NCBI GenBank assembly: GCA_964350605.1
Contig: CAYGKP010000096.1
Location: forward strand, 1-8,598
Direction: 5' to 3'
DNA length: 8,598 nt
DNA from: CAYGKP01 sp964350605
GTDB taxonomy: Bacteria > Bacteroidota > Bacteroidia > Cytophagales > JAAEPT01
Of the stretch, positions 1 through 5,871 are shown one piece after another. The notes under the pieces are model-generated. The model worked only from the letters and a program-made list of their open reading frames with translations. It searched no databases and was not told where the DNA came from. Both the position numbers and the translations under genes were made by a program. Every line of letters starts with the position of its first letter. Position 1 is the first letter of the stretch.

Positions 1-1367
1 TCTTCCAACTGCTTGACCAAACTAGCTTCCGTGTAGCGGGCTGCGGGGCGGGTGAACCGCTCGGTGGCTTTTAGGACATCCAAGTCCAACTTCTGACCCA
101 CGGTAAGAGGGGGAAGCATGCCTTTCTGTTCCTCGTCGTCCTCGTCGTCTTTCGACTCCAAGTAGACTTTCAAGAACCCTTCAAAAGTAACGACCTCGCC
201 GTGCGCGACCAGGCGTTCTTCCGTGGTGGAGATGGCGACGGCTGCGGTGGTGCGTTCCAGTTGCGCGTCGGCCATTTGGCTGGCGATGGCGCGCTTCCAA
301 ATCAAGTCGTAGAGGCGTTGCTCGCCGCTGTCATTGCCAGCTGTGTGCTCGGCAAAGTTGGTCGGGCGGATGGCTTCGTGAGCCTCTTGCGCCCCTTTGC
401 TCTTGGTAGCGTAGTTGCGTGGCTCGCTGAACTCGGGACCGTATGCGCTGCTGATCTCCGCTTTGGCTGCAGCCTTTGCATCGTTGGACAGCGAGACCGA
501 GTCGGTTCGCATGTAGGTGATTTTCCCCGCTTCGTAGAGGCGCTGGGCGTAGCTCATCGTCACGCCTACGGGCATGCCGAGCTTGCGTCCAGCCTCTTGT
601 TGCAGGGTCGAAGTCGTAAATGGCGCAGCAGGGGAGCGTTTCGCGGGTTTCTTCTCGAGGGTGTCGATTGAGAACTCCGCAGGGTTGCACTTCTCCAAAA
701 AGGCCAAGGCTTCGGCCTCGGTCTTGAATTTCTTGGGCAGGTCGGCTTGCAGGACTTTCTTGCCCGGCAACAGGAATTCGGCAGTGACCTTATAAGAGGA
801 GGCCACCTGGAAGTGCTCGATCTCGCGCTCGCGCTCGACAACAATCCGAACGGCTACCGATTGGACCCGTCCAGCCGAAAGGCCCGTCTTGATCTTCTTC
901 CACAGAATAGGGGAGAGCTCGAAGCCGACTAGGCGGTCCAAGATCCGGCGGGCCTGTTGGGCGTTCACCAAGTCCTCGTCAATCAGGCGGGGGCTTTCAA
1001 TGGCGGCCAGGATGGCCTGCTTGGTGATTTCCCGAAACACGATGCGCCGCATGCGGGCGTCGGTCAAATCCAAGGCTTCCTTCAAGTGCCAGGAAATGGC
1101 TTCTCCCTCGCGGTCATCATCAGTCGCAAGCCAGATCATCTCGGCGTCCTTCGACAGTTTTTTCAGTTCTCGAACGACTTCGGCCTTCTCCTTACTGATC
1201 TCGTAGGTGGGCTGGAAACCGTTTTTGATGTCGATGGCCGCGTTCCCTTTCGGAAGGTCGCGCACGTGGCCGTAACTGGATTTCACCACGTAGTCCTTGC
1301 CCAAATAACCTTCGATGGTTTTGGCCTTGGCGGGTGACTCGACGATGACTAGGTTCTTGATTGGCAT
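1..1367 (-). CDS. topA: DNA topoisomerase I (type IA), 3' end outside window
   Basis: This gene relaxes negative supercoils by passing one DNA strand through a transient break in the other. The frame is open from ATG at 1367 to the window edge (455 codons). Bacterial TopA is normally some 700-850 residues, so the C-terminal part is missing because the window ends, not because the gene is broken. Visible landmarks are the TOPRIM start VIVESPAKAKTIEGYLG (residues 7-23, catalytic Glu10), the acidic metal-binding TOPRIM motif ATDDDREGEA (81-90, Asp83-85), GLSAGRVQSVAVR (162-174) and the active-site segment ITYMRTDS, whose nucleophilic tyrosine is residue 285 (codon 513-515). An acidic stretch near residues 400-410 (SKDDEDDEE) precedes a GMLPPL motif. 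The start is supported by the position of the TOPRIM motif and by a TATCTTTG -7 element 14 nt upstream. The gene is divergent from the phosphatase gene at 1468. Identification is very secure. Confidence 0.98.
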   Translation of the reverse strand, partial: MPIKNLVIVESPAKAKTIEGYLGKDYVVKSSYGHVRDLPKGNAAIDIKNGFQPTYEISKEKAEVVRELKKLSKDAEMIWLATDDDREGEAISWHLKEALDLTDARMRRIVFREITKQAILAAIESPRLIDEDLVNAQQARRILDRLVGFELSPILWKKIKTGLSAGRVQSVAVRIVVEREREIEHFQVASSYKVTAEFLLPGKKVLQADLPKKFKTEAEALAFLEKCNPAEFSIDTLEKKPAKRSPAAPFTTSTLQQEAGRKLGMPVGVTMSYAQRLYEAGKITYMRTDSVSLSNDAKAAAKAEISSAYGPEFSEPRNYATKSKGAQEAHEAIRPTNFAEHTAGNDSGEQRLYDLIWKRAIASQMADAQLERTTAAVAISTTEERLVAHGEVVTFEGFLKVYLESKDDEDDEEQKGMLPPLTVGQKLDLDVLKATERFTRPAARYTEASLVKQLE

Positions 1368-1381
1368 AACAGCGTGTGCAG

Positions 1382-1389
1382 CAAAGATA
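1382..1389 (-). promoter_or_regulatory. Bacteroidota-type -7 promoter element of topA
   Basis: On the minus strand this reads TATCTTTG, a perfect match to the Bacteroidota sigma-ABfr -7 consensus TAnnTTTG. It ends 14 nt before the topA ATG, which implies a very short 5' leader. I do not see a convincing TTTG-type -33 box at the expected spacing, so the call rests on the -7 match and its position. Confidence 0.6.
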
Positions 1390-1467
1390 GACGCAAGGGT
1401 CACTTCGCCTAATTCCTTCGGCTAGGAAAGGGTAACAGGGCGAAGGGAAAATGTGTTTCTTGTGATC

Positions 1468-1968
1468 ATGGCCTTTACGCTCTACTTGGTGCGCCACGCA
1501 AAGTCCGACTGGTCGGATGAAGATCTTTCCGACCACGATCGGTTCCTGAACCCCAGGGGATTACGTCAGGCCCCGAAAATGGGCCGCCTGCTGCGCGAGA
1601 TGGGTGTGCAGCCCGCAAAGATTCAATCGAGCACCGCAATTAGGGCCCGCCACACCGCCGAATTATTCGCCGAGCAATTGGGCTTTCCCCTCGAACAGGT
1701 CCACCACACCCGCGAGTTGTACGAGGCCAGTGTGCGCAGCGCCTTGGCCCACATCAACGCGGTGGAAGGCAACCCAACATCGCTGATGCTCTTCGGTCAC
1801 AACCCGACTTGGACCTATTTGGGTGAGCTGCTTTCAGGCATGGCCCTGGGCAATGTTCCCACCAGCGGCGTAGTCGCCATCAAGTTCAAATTGGACAGTT
1901 GGGCCCAGGTCAGCCAGAATACGGGCACCCTTCAGTTCTTCGAGTACCCCCGAAAGCACGAGTTTTAA
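1468..1968 (+). CDS. sixA: SixA-type histidine phosphatase
   Basis: A small cytoplasmic member of the histidine phosphatase (phosphoglycerate mutase-like) superfamily, 166 residues, close to the usual SixA length. SixA of E. coli dephosphorylates phosphohistidine on signalling or PTS proteins; the substrate here is unknown. The catalytic motif LVRHAKSDW lies at residues 7-15 with the phospho-accepting His10. The family signature SSTAIRARHTAE and the second catalytic histidine in FGHNPTW (His111) are both present, so the protein should be active. There is no signal peptide. I chose ATG 1468 because it places LYLVRHAKS at the very N-terminus, as in the family. In-frame GTG codons at 1453 and 1462 would add five or two residues. 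The gene is divergent from topA and convergent with the OmpA gene. No obvious Bacteroidota -7 box was found in front of it. Confidence 0.9.
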   Translation: MAFTLYLVRHAKSDWSDEDLSDHDRFLNPRGLRQAPKMGRLLREMGVQPAKIQSSTAIRARHTAELFAEQLGFPLEQVHHTRELYEASVRSALAHINAVEGNPTSLMLFGHNPTWTYLGELLSGMALGNVPTSGVVAIKFKLDSWAQVSQNTGTLQFFEYPRKHEF

Positions 1969-1972
1969 GCCA

Positions 1973-4084
1973 TTACCACGCCGCCACCTTAAACTCGGTG
2001 CGGCGGTTCTGCTGGCGGCCTTCGGGCGACTTATTGTCGGCCATTGGCGTGGCTTCCCCGTAGCCTTTGGCCTTCAGGCGAGCCTTGGGCACCCCTTGAC
2101 CCACCAAGTAGTCGACCACCGATTGGGCCCGACGCTCGGAGAGCTGTTGGTTGTAGGAATCTGACCCCACGTTGTCGGTGTGCCCACCAATCTCGACCGA
2201 AAGGGTCGGGTTGTCCATCATGAGCTGGGCCGCGCGGTTGAGCTCGGTTTTCGACTCGGGGCGCAGGGTGGCCTTGTCCACGTCGAAGAACACGTTGCGC
2301 AGCACAATGCTCGCTCCGATGGAGAGATCCTGAAGCAGCACTTCTTTGTAGACTTCTTGATATGCCGCTGTATCGACGATGTCGAAGTTTTCGGAATGAA
2401 AGAGGTAGCCCGTGCGCTTCACAGCGATCCCGTAGTTCCGACCTGCGGGAAGCGAGACCAGGAAGCGGCCCGTTGTGGCGTTTGAAGTGAACACAGCGAC
2501 AGTCTTGCCCAACGTGTTGTCGATCAGTTCGATCTCGGCCTCCAAGGGCTTCTTGGTGCGCTTGTCGAGTACAACACCCTTCAAGAGTGTGGCGCGGCTC
2601 ATGGTGATCTCTACGATGGGCTCAATGAGTTTCTCGGTCACTGGCTTGGCGCGGGTCGAAAGGAGGGGGTCCTCGCCAACCAACTGGACGGGTTTCTCGG
2701 GGCCCAGGAAGGTCACCTGATAGATGTCTTCCTTGCCCAACCCACCATGCTCTTCGGCGTCAAAGAAGCCGCGACGACCCGAGGCGCTGACAACAATGCC
2801 CATGTCATTACCCGGCCCGTTGACAGGGAAGCCAAGGTTGACGGGCTCGCTCCAAGTCTTTTTGGTTGCGTTGTAGGTTGAGGTGAATACGTCGTAGCCG
2901 CCCATCGAATTGTGGCCTTCCGACGAGAAATAGAGCGTAACGCCGTCAGGATGGATGTATACCGCCTCTTCGTTGTATTTAGTGTTGATCGCCGGGCTCA
3001 AGTTCATGGCCGGGCCCCATTCCTGTTTGTCCGCGTTCCAATCGGAATAGAAGATGTCCGAGCCACCGTAGTTATCCTCCGGCTTCTGCGAGCAGAAGTA
3101 CAGCCGCTGCATGTCGGGGCTGAAGCTCGCCGAGCTTTCGTGGTACTTGGTGTTGATGTTGTTGCCCAGCGACTTGGGTTTCGACCATTCAAGGCCTTTG
3201 AGTTTGCACTCGTAAATGTCGCCGCCACCATCGTGTTTGTAGATCAGGAGGGTCTGCCCATCGGGCGCGAGAGCCACCGTTGCGTCGTGGCCTTCAGTGT
3301 TGATGGGCTTGCCCATCTGAATGGGTGCAGACCACGAACCGTCGGCACGGCGGTCGCTCAGGTAAATGTCCTCGTAGTATTCCACGCCTTCGTGGAACTT
3401 CTCTTTGGGAACTTCCACGCCCGTCGAGCCAATTCGGCGCGAGGTGAAATACATCTGGGAGGCATCCGCTGAGATGTTCACCGAATACTCGGGGTACTCG
3501 GTGTTGATGACCGGGCCAATGTTGTCGATCCAGACTCGGGCAGGGTTGGCCTCGAACTTCTTACCGTTCTCGCACTCTTGGACTTTTTTGTCCATCAGGT
3601 CGATCTGTGGGCGCACCACGTCTTCGTTCTTTTTTTCGAGCACCGAGCGCAAAGTCTTCTGGTAGCGTCGGTACCAACCAATCGCCTCATCCCACTCCTT
3701 GCGGATGTGATGCGAATAAGCAATCAGGTATTCGATATCTGGCGCGACCTGTGGGTTAAGCAAGTGAGCCCGTTTTAGGTAATCGAGTGACTTTTCGGGC
3801 TCGGAAGAGGCCAAGTAGCAAACCCCAATTTTGTGGTTGAGCACCGAATAGTTCGGGTTGAACGATTGGGCCTTGAGGTAGTAAGGAAGGGCCTTCAGTG
3901 GGGCCGATCCCTCGAGCCACTCGTCACCCTCTTCGTAGGCATCCTCAGCAATCTTAAACTCTTCCTTCTGATCCTTGAAAAGTTTCTTCTCAAACGGCGT
4001 ATCAACCCCTTGGGCCAAGAGAATGCTCCCTTGACCCAGTAGAATCAATCCCACCAATCCGAAGATCCGCGCTAGTCGGTACAT
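1973..4084 (-). CDS. OmpA-family envelope protein with TPR, PD40 propeller and carboxypeptidase-regulatory-like domains (PorE-like architecture)
   Basis: A 703-residue exported protein. Residues 1-25 form a Sec signal peptide (hydrophobic FGLVGLILLG, probable cleavage near LLAQG). There is no lipobox cysteine, so it is not a lipoprotein. Residues about 40-150 contain TPR-like helices. Residues about 185-460 hold five PD40/WD40-like repeats, each led by an I/V-N-T/G motif (INTEYPEYS 193, INTEGHDAT 261, INTKYHESS 310, INTKYNEEA 367, VNGPGNDMG 421). Residues about 498-585 fit a carboxypeptidase-D regulatory-like beta domain. Residues about 590-703 are an OmpA C-terminal peptidoglycan-binding domain with GHTDNVGSDSYN and LSERRAQSV. 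Asp637 and Arg652 match the diaminopimelate-contacting pair of OmpA. This layout is that of PorE of the type IX secretion system, but many Bacteroidota paralogs share it, so orthology is not claimed. The start overlaps the upstream TPR gene by 13 nt. Confidence 0.9.
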   Translation of the reverse strand: MYRLARIFGLVGLILLGQGSILLAQGVDTPFEKKLFKDQKEEFKIAEDAYEEGDEWLEGSAPLKALPYYLKAQSFNPNYSVLNHKIGVCYLASSEPEKSLDYLKRAHLLNPQVAPDIEYLIAYSHHIRKEWDEAIGWYRRYQKTLRSVLEKKNEDVVRPQIDLMDKKVQECENGKKFEANPARVWIDNIGPVINTEYPEYSVNISADASQMYFTSRRIGSTGVEVPKEKFHEGVEYYEDIYLSDRRADGSWSAPIQMGKPINTEGHDATVALAPDGQTLLIYKHDGGGDIYECKLKGLEWSKPKSLGNNINTKYHESSASFSPDMQRLYFCSQKPEDNYGGSDIFYSDWNADKQEWGPAMNLSPAINTKYNEEAVYIHPDGVTLYFSSEGHNSMGGYDVFTSTYNATKKTWSEPVNLGFPVNGPGNDMGIVVSASGRRGFFDAEEHGGLGKEDIYQVTFLGPEKPVQLVGEDPLLSTRAKPVTEKLIEPIVEITMSRATLLKGVVLDKRTKKPLEAEIELIDNTLGKTVAVFTSNATTGRFLVSLPAGRNYGIAVKRTGYLFHSENFDIVDTAAYQEVYKEVLLQDLSIGASIVLRNVFFDVDKATLRPESKTELNRAAQLMMDNPTLSVEIGGHTDNVGSDSYNQQLSERRAQSVVDYLVGQGVPKARLKAKGYGEATPMADNKSPEGRQQNRRTEFKVAAW
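1979..2005. promoter_or_regulatory. GC-rich stem-loop between convergent genes, no U-tract
   Basis: CGCCGC(C)ACC at 1979-1988 pairs with GGTGCGGCG at 1997-2005 around the 8-nt loop TTAAACTC, with one bulged C. It lies in the last codons of the OmpA gene. An overlapping alternative pairing joins GCACGAGTTTTAAG (1956-1969) to CTTAAACTCGGTGC (1988-2001) with a one-base bulge on each arm. With only 4 nt between the two stop codons, these stems are the only terminator-like structures available, but no T-run follows on either strand. Confidence 0.35.
4072..4084 (-). other. 13-nt gene overlap, likely translational coupling of TPR and OmpA genes
   Basis: The minus strand reads ATGTACCGACTAG. The ATG opens the OmpA-family gene in one frame and the TAG closes the TPR gene in another. 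Both readings are well supported: the ATG begins a clear signal peptide and the TAG follows the last TPR helix. A ribosome finishing the first gene would therefore end within reach of the second start. Confidence 0.85.
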
Positions 4085-5139
4085 ACCTGATTGTAATAAG
4101 TGTTGGCGTTGCGCAGACCCAGATCGGCTGCTTGCTTCCAGTCGGCGCAGGCACCTTTCTCGTCGCGCATCATTTCCTTAGCGATGCCACGGTTCAAGTA
4201 GGCAGCCGAGAGTTTCGGGTCCGATTCGATGGCCAACGTGTGGTTCCGAACCGCCAATTCGTACTTCTTTTGCTCAAACAAAGCACTGCCCTTGTTGGTA
4301 AAGGCCAAGGCGTAGTTCCCGTTGTATTTCAAGGCCAGATCAAAATCGGCAATGGCTTTCGTGTAGTCTCCTTTCAGGAAATACGCCCGCCCGCGGTTGT
4401 TGTAGAACAGGGCGTTGTCTTTCTCAAGCTCGATGGCCGAAGTGTGGTACTGAATGGCTTGGTCATACTTCTCTAGCATCCGAAAGGTGCTGCCCAAGTT
4501 GTTGTGGATGTAGGCCAGCTTGCCATTCGCAATGATCGCCGCTTTGTAGTCTTTAACTGCTCCCTCCAGGTCGCCCGTCTGGCGTTTGGCACCCGCCCGG
4601 TCGCTCAGGGCTTCCGCGAAGGAAGGCCTAGCTAGAATCGCCGCGTCAAAGGCCGTGATCGCGGCGGGGTAGTCAGCCACCTCGAAGTGCCAAGTTCCCT
4701 TCTTGTGTTGCGCTTGCGCATCGGCCGGATAACGCTTGAGGTGCGCGTCCATTTCTGTGAGGGCCTCCACTGACTTACCGTCTTCGAAGTAAAGGGAAGC
4801 CAAGTAATACGAAGCTCTGGACGAATCCGGGCTGGCCGCGATTGCGGCTTGGTAGTCGGCGATGGCACCAGGCTTATCACCCAGGGAGCGTTTGGCGGCC
4901 GCTCGGTTCAGAAAGGCTTTCTGGAACGTGGGTTCAAACCCCAGCGCGCGGGTATAGGCCTCGACAGCACCCGTGTGGTTGCCGCGCTCGGATTGGAGGA
5001 CACCCAGGTTGTATTGCTCCTGCGCCAGCGAGAGGGTAGCCGAGGAATCAACGATGATCACCTCGCCGGGTTGGGAAAAAAGAGAGGGACTGGCCGACAA
5101 CAGAACGGCGAGCCAAAGGAAACGAAGGGAACCTCGCAT
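4072..5139 (-). CDS. exported TPR-repeat protein, partner gene of the OmpA-family protein
   Basis: A 355-residue protein made almost wholly of tetratricopeptide repeats after a signal peptide (MRGSLRFLWLAVLLSASPS, cleavage likely near LFSQ). About nine TPR units can be read, for example YNLGVLQSERGNHTGAVEAY, AYIHNNLGSTFRMLEKYDQA and ALFYNNRGRAYFLKGDYTKA. The last ends with the common Bacteroidota form GACADWKQAADLG and a final cysteine-containing segment (YYNQVCTD). TPRs are protein-interaction scaffolds, so this is probably a periplasmic adaptor. ATG 5139 was chosen over an upstream TTG at 5190 because it begins directly at a good signal peptide and because the TTG lies inside an inverted repeat. 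The gene ends inside the OmpA gene (stop 4072-4074, next ATG 4084), which suggests translational coupling and a shared complex. Its exact role is unknown. Confidence 0.88.
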   Translation of the reverse strand: MRGSLRFLWLAVLLSASPSLFSQPGEVIIVDSSATLSLAQEQYNLGVLQSERGNHTGAVEAYTRALGFEPTFQKAFLNRAAAKRSLGDKPGAIADYQAAIAASPDSSRASYYLASLYFEDGKSVEALTEMDAHLKRYPADAQAQHKKGTWHFEVADYPAAITAFDAAILARPSFAEALSDRAGAKRQTGDLEGAVKDYKAAIIANGKLAYIHNNLGSTFRMLEKYDQAIQYHTSAIELEKDNALFYNNRGRAYFLKGDYTKAIADFDLALKYNGNYALAFTNKGSALFEQKKYELAVRNHTLAIESDPKLSAAYLNRGIAKEMMRDEKGACADWKQAADLGLRNANTYYNQVCTD

Positions 5140-5167
5140 GGAGATAGTCAGGGGGACGAAGTTTGCC

Positions 5168-5175
5168 CTAACATA
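5168..5175 (-). promoter_or_regulatory. possible -7 promoter element of the TPR-OmpA operon
   Basis: The minus strand reads TATGTTAG, matching five of the six fixed positions of TAnnTTTG. It ends 28 nt upstream of the TPR ATG at 5139. It lies between two copies of GGGCAAA (minus strand, 5162-5168 and 5180-5186), an arrangement that could be regulatory. No -33 box at good spacing was seen, so this is tentative. Confidence 0.3.
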
Positions 5176-5177
5176 CG

Positions 5178-5193
5178 ATTTTGCCCGCAAAAT
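5178..5193. repeat. 16-bp near-perfect palindrome upstream of the TPR gene
   Basis: ATTTTGC (5178-5184), CC, GCAAAAT (5187-5193) form a perfect 7-bp inverted repeat around a 2-bp centre. The size and symmetry fit a dimeric repressor operator, 39 bp upstream of the TPR start. A further ATTTTGC at 5222-5228 offers an alternative partner for the GCAAAAT arm in RNA. Confidence 0.6.
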
Positions 5194-5201
5194 GTTGGGG
5201 G

Positions 5202-5223
5202 ATCCCCAGAAGACTCTGGGGAT
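5202..5223. promoter_or_regulatory. 9-bp perfect hairpin after the SRPBCC gene
   Basis: ATCCCCAGA (5202-5210), loop AGAC, TCTGGGGAT (5215-5223). In the minus-strand transcript it begins six nt after the SRPBCC stop codon and is followed by CCCCCAACATTTT rather than a clean U-run. It could therefore be a weak terminator, a processing or stability stem, or part of a leader for the TPR gene. On the plus strand TTTT follows, but no plus-strand gene ends here. Confidence 0.5.
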
Positions 5224-5228
5224 TTTGC

Positions 5229-5753
5229 CTAGTGCTGAGGCGGAAATTTGCGCTCCAGGGTATTCATTTCTTGCAAAATGATCTCGCCACGACCGATGAC
5301 CGCGAAGCGTGCTTTGTCCCAGAAACTCTTCAGCACGCTGCGTTCGTGGATTGTCAGCATGGTCTTATTGCCACGGGCCTCCAGTTCGTAGGTCCAAGTG
5401 GCCTCAATGGGTTCAGTCGTCTTGGTCACTTGGATCACCAAGCGTTCGGCGGGAATCTGTTCGAGCACCTCGAACTCCATCAAACCATCATTATTGAGCT
5501 CGGCCAGAAAATGACGTTGTCCCGCCTTCTGAGCAACTAGGTTAGTCACCTTATCCACGTTTTTGCGTCGCTCGACCAATGTTTGGTAGTCGGTCAAGTA
5601 ATTCCATAGGCTGTCCTCACGGATGCCGAGCAAGCGTTGCTCCTTGCCCTCGTGGTCCTGAGGCGCAAGTAGGCCCATCAAGAGGAAGCCCGAAAGCAAG
5701 CCCGAAAGGATGCCCAGGTAGGTCTTGAGGTGTTTGTTGATCGTAATGCTCAC
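5229..5753 (-). CDS. membrane-anchored SRPBCC (START/polyketide-cyclase-like) family protein
   Basis: A 174-residue protein with one N-terminal hydrophobic segment (residues about 12-30, LGILSGLLSGFLLMGLLA). It is followed by a single SRPBCC-type domain: IREDSLWNYLTDYQTLVERRKN (helix-grip entry), then strands including FEVLEQIPAERLVIQV and EATWTYELEARGNKTMLTIHE, and a C-terminal amphipathic helix from about residue 144. SRPBCC domains bind hydrophobic ligands in a deep cavity; no ligand or reaction can be inferred here. The start is GTG at 5753. An in-frame TAG lies eight codons upstream with no other usual start between, so GTG is effectively forced. It lies in the same direction as the TPR and OmpA genes but is separated from them by 89 nt with hairpins, so it may or may not share their transcript. 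It is divergent from the dioxygenase gene. Confidence 0.8.
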   Translation of the reverse strand: MSITINKHLKTYLGILSGLLSGFLLMGLLAPQDHEGKEQRLLGIREDSLWNYLTDYQTLVERRKNVDKVTNLVAQKAGQRHFLAELNNDGLMEFEVLEQIPAERLVIQVTKTTEPIEATWTYELEARGNKTMLTIHERSVLKSFWDKARFAVIGRGEIILQEMNTLERKFPPQH

Positions 5754-5777
5754 GTGAGGGAAAAAACGAGGCGCAAT

Positions 5778-5826
5778 CTAGCGATTTTTTGACCGTGCGC
5801 ACGTCCTGGGAAGTCGGACTCGCTAG
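5778..5826. promoter_or_regulatory. inverted repeats in the divergent SRPBCC / dioxygenase promoter region
   Basis: The 118-bp gap between the divergent starts holds CTAGCGA (5778-5784) and its exact inverse TCGCTAG (5820-5826). Between them is the 10-bp perfect palindrome CGTGCGCACG (5794-5803). This arrangement may be an operator governing both directions, but neither element matches a site I recognise. Confidence 0.35.
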
Positions 5827-5841
5827 CTCGAAGGGGCTTTG

Positions 5842-5849
5842 TATCTTTG
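5842..5849 (+). promoter_or_regulatory. Bacteroidota-type -7 promoter element of the dioxygenase-glycosyltransferase operon
   Basis: TATCTTTG is an exact TAnnTTTG match and identical to the topA element. It lies 22 nt before the dioxygenase ATG at 5872. It sits inside the N-terminal extension that a TTG start at 5839 would give, which argues for ATG 5872. A canonical -33 box is not evident. Confidence 0.6.
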
Positions 5850-5871
5850 GGCCACTTGCCCTAGCACTAAC

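Noticed and set aside
201..1337. Several plus-strand open frames of 60-156 codons across 201-1337
   Set aside because: All lie inside the well-conserved minus-strand topA frame, which is open throughout; they are shadows with no family resemblance.
1..1367. A truncated or broken topA
   Set aside because: The frame is continuous to position 1 with all catalytic motifs present; the missing C-terminus is due to the window edge.
2912..3472. 186-codon open frame antisense to the OmpA-family gene
   Set aside because: It lies opposite the conserved PD40 repeats, its translation has no recognisable domain and is rich in Arg/Val as expected from reverse-complemented GC-rich codons, and no promoter precedes it.
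5140..5190. Longer TPR-protein start at TTG 5190
   Set aside because: It would bury the signal peptide behind 17 extra residues and would place the start inside the 5178-5193 palindrome; ATG 5139 gives a standard signal peptide.
5202..5226. Plus-strand intrinsic terminator (hairpin followed by TTTT)
   Set aside because: No plus-strand gene lies upstream to be terminated, and the T-run is only four bases; the stem is more likely to act in the minus-strand transcript.
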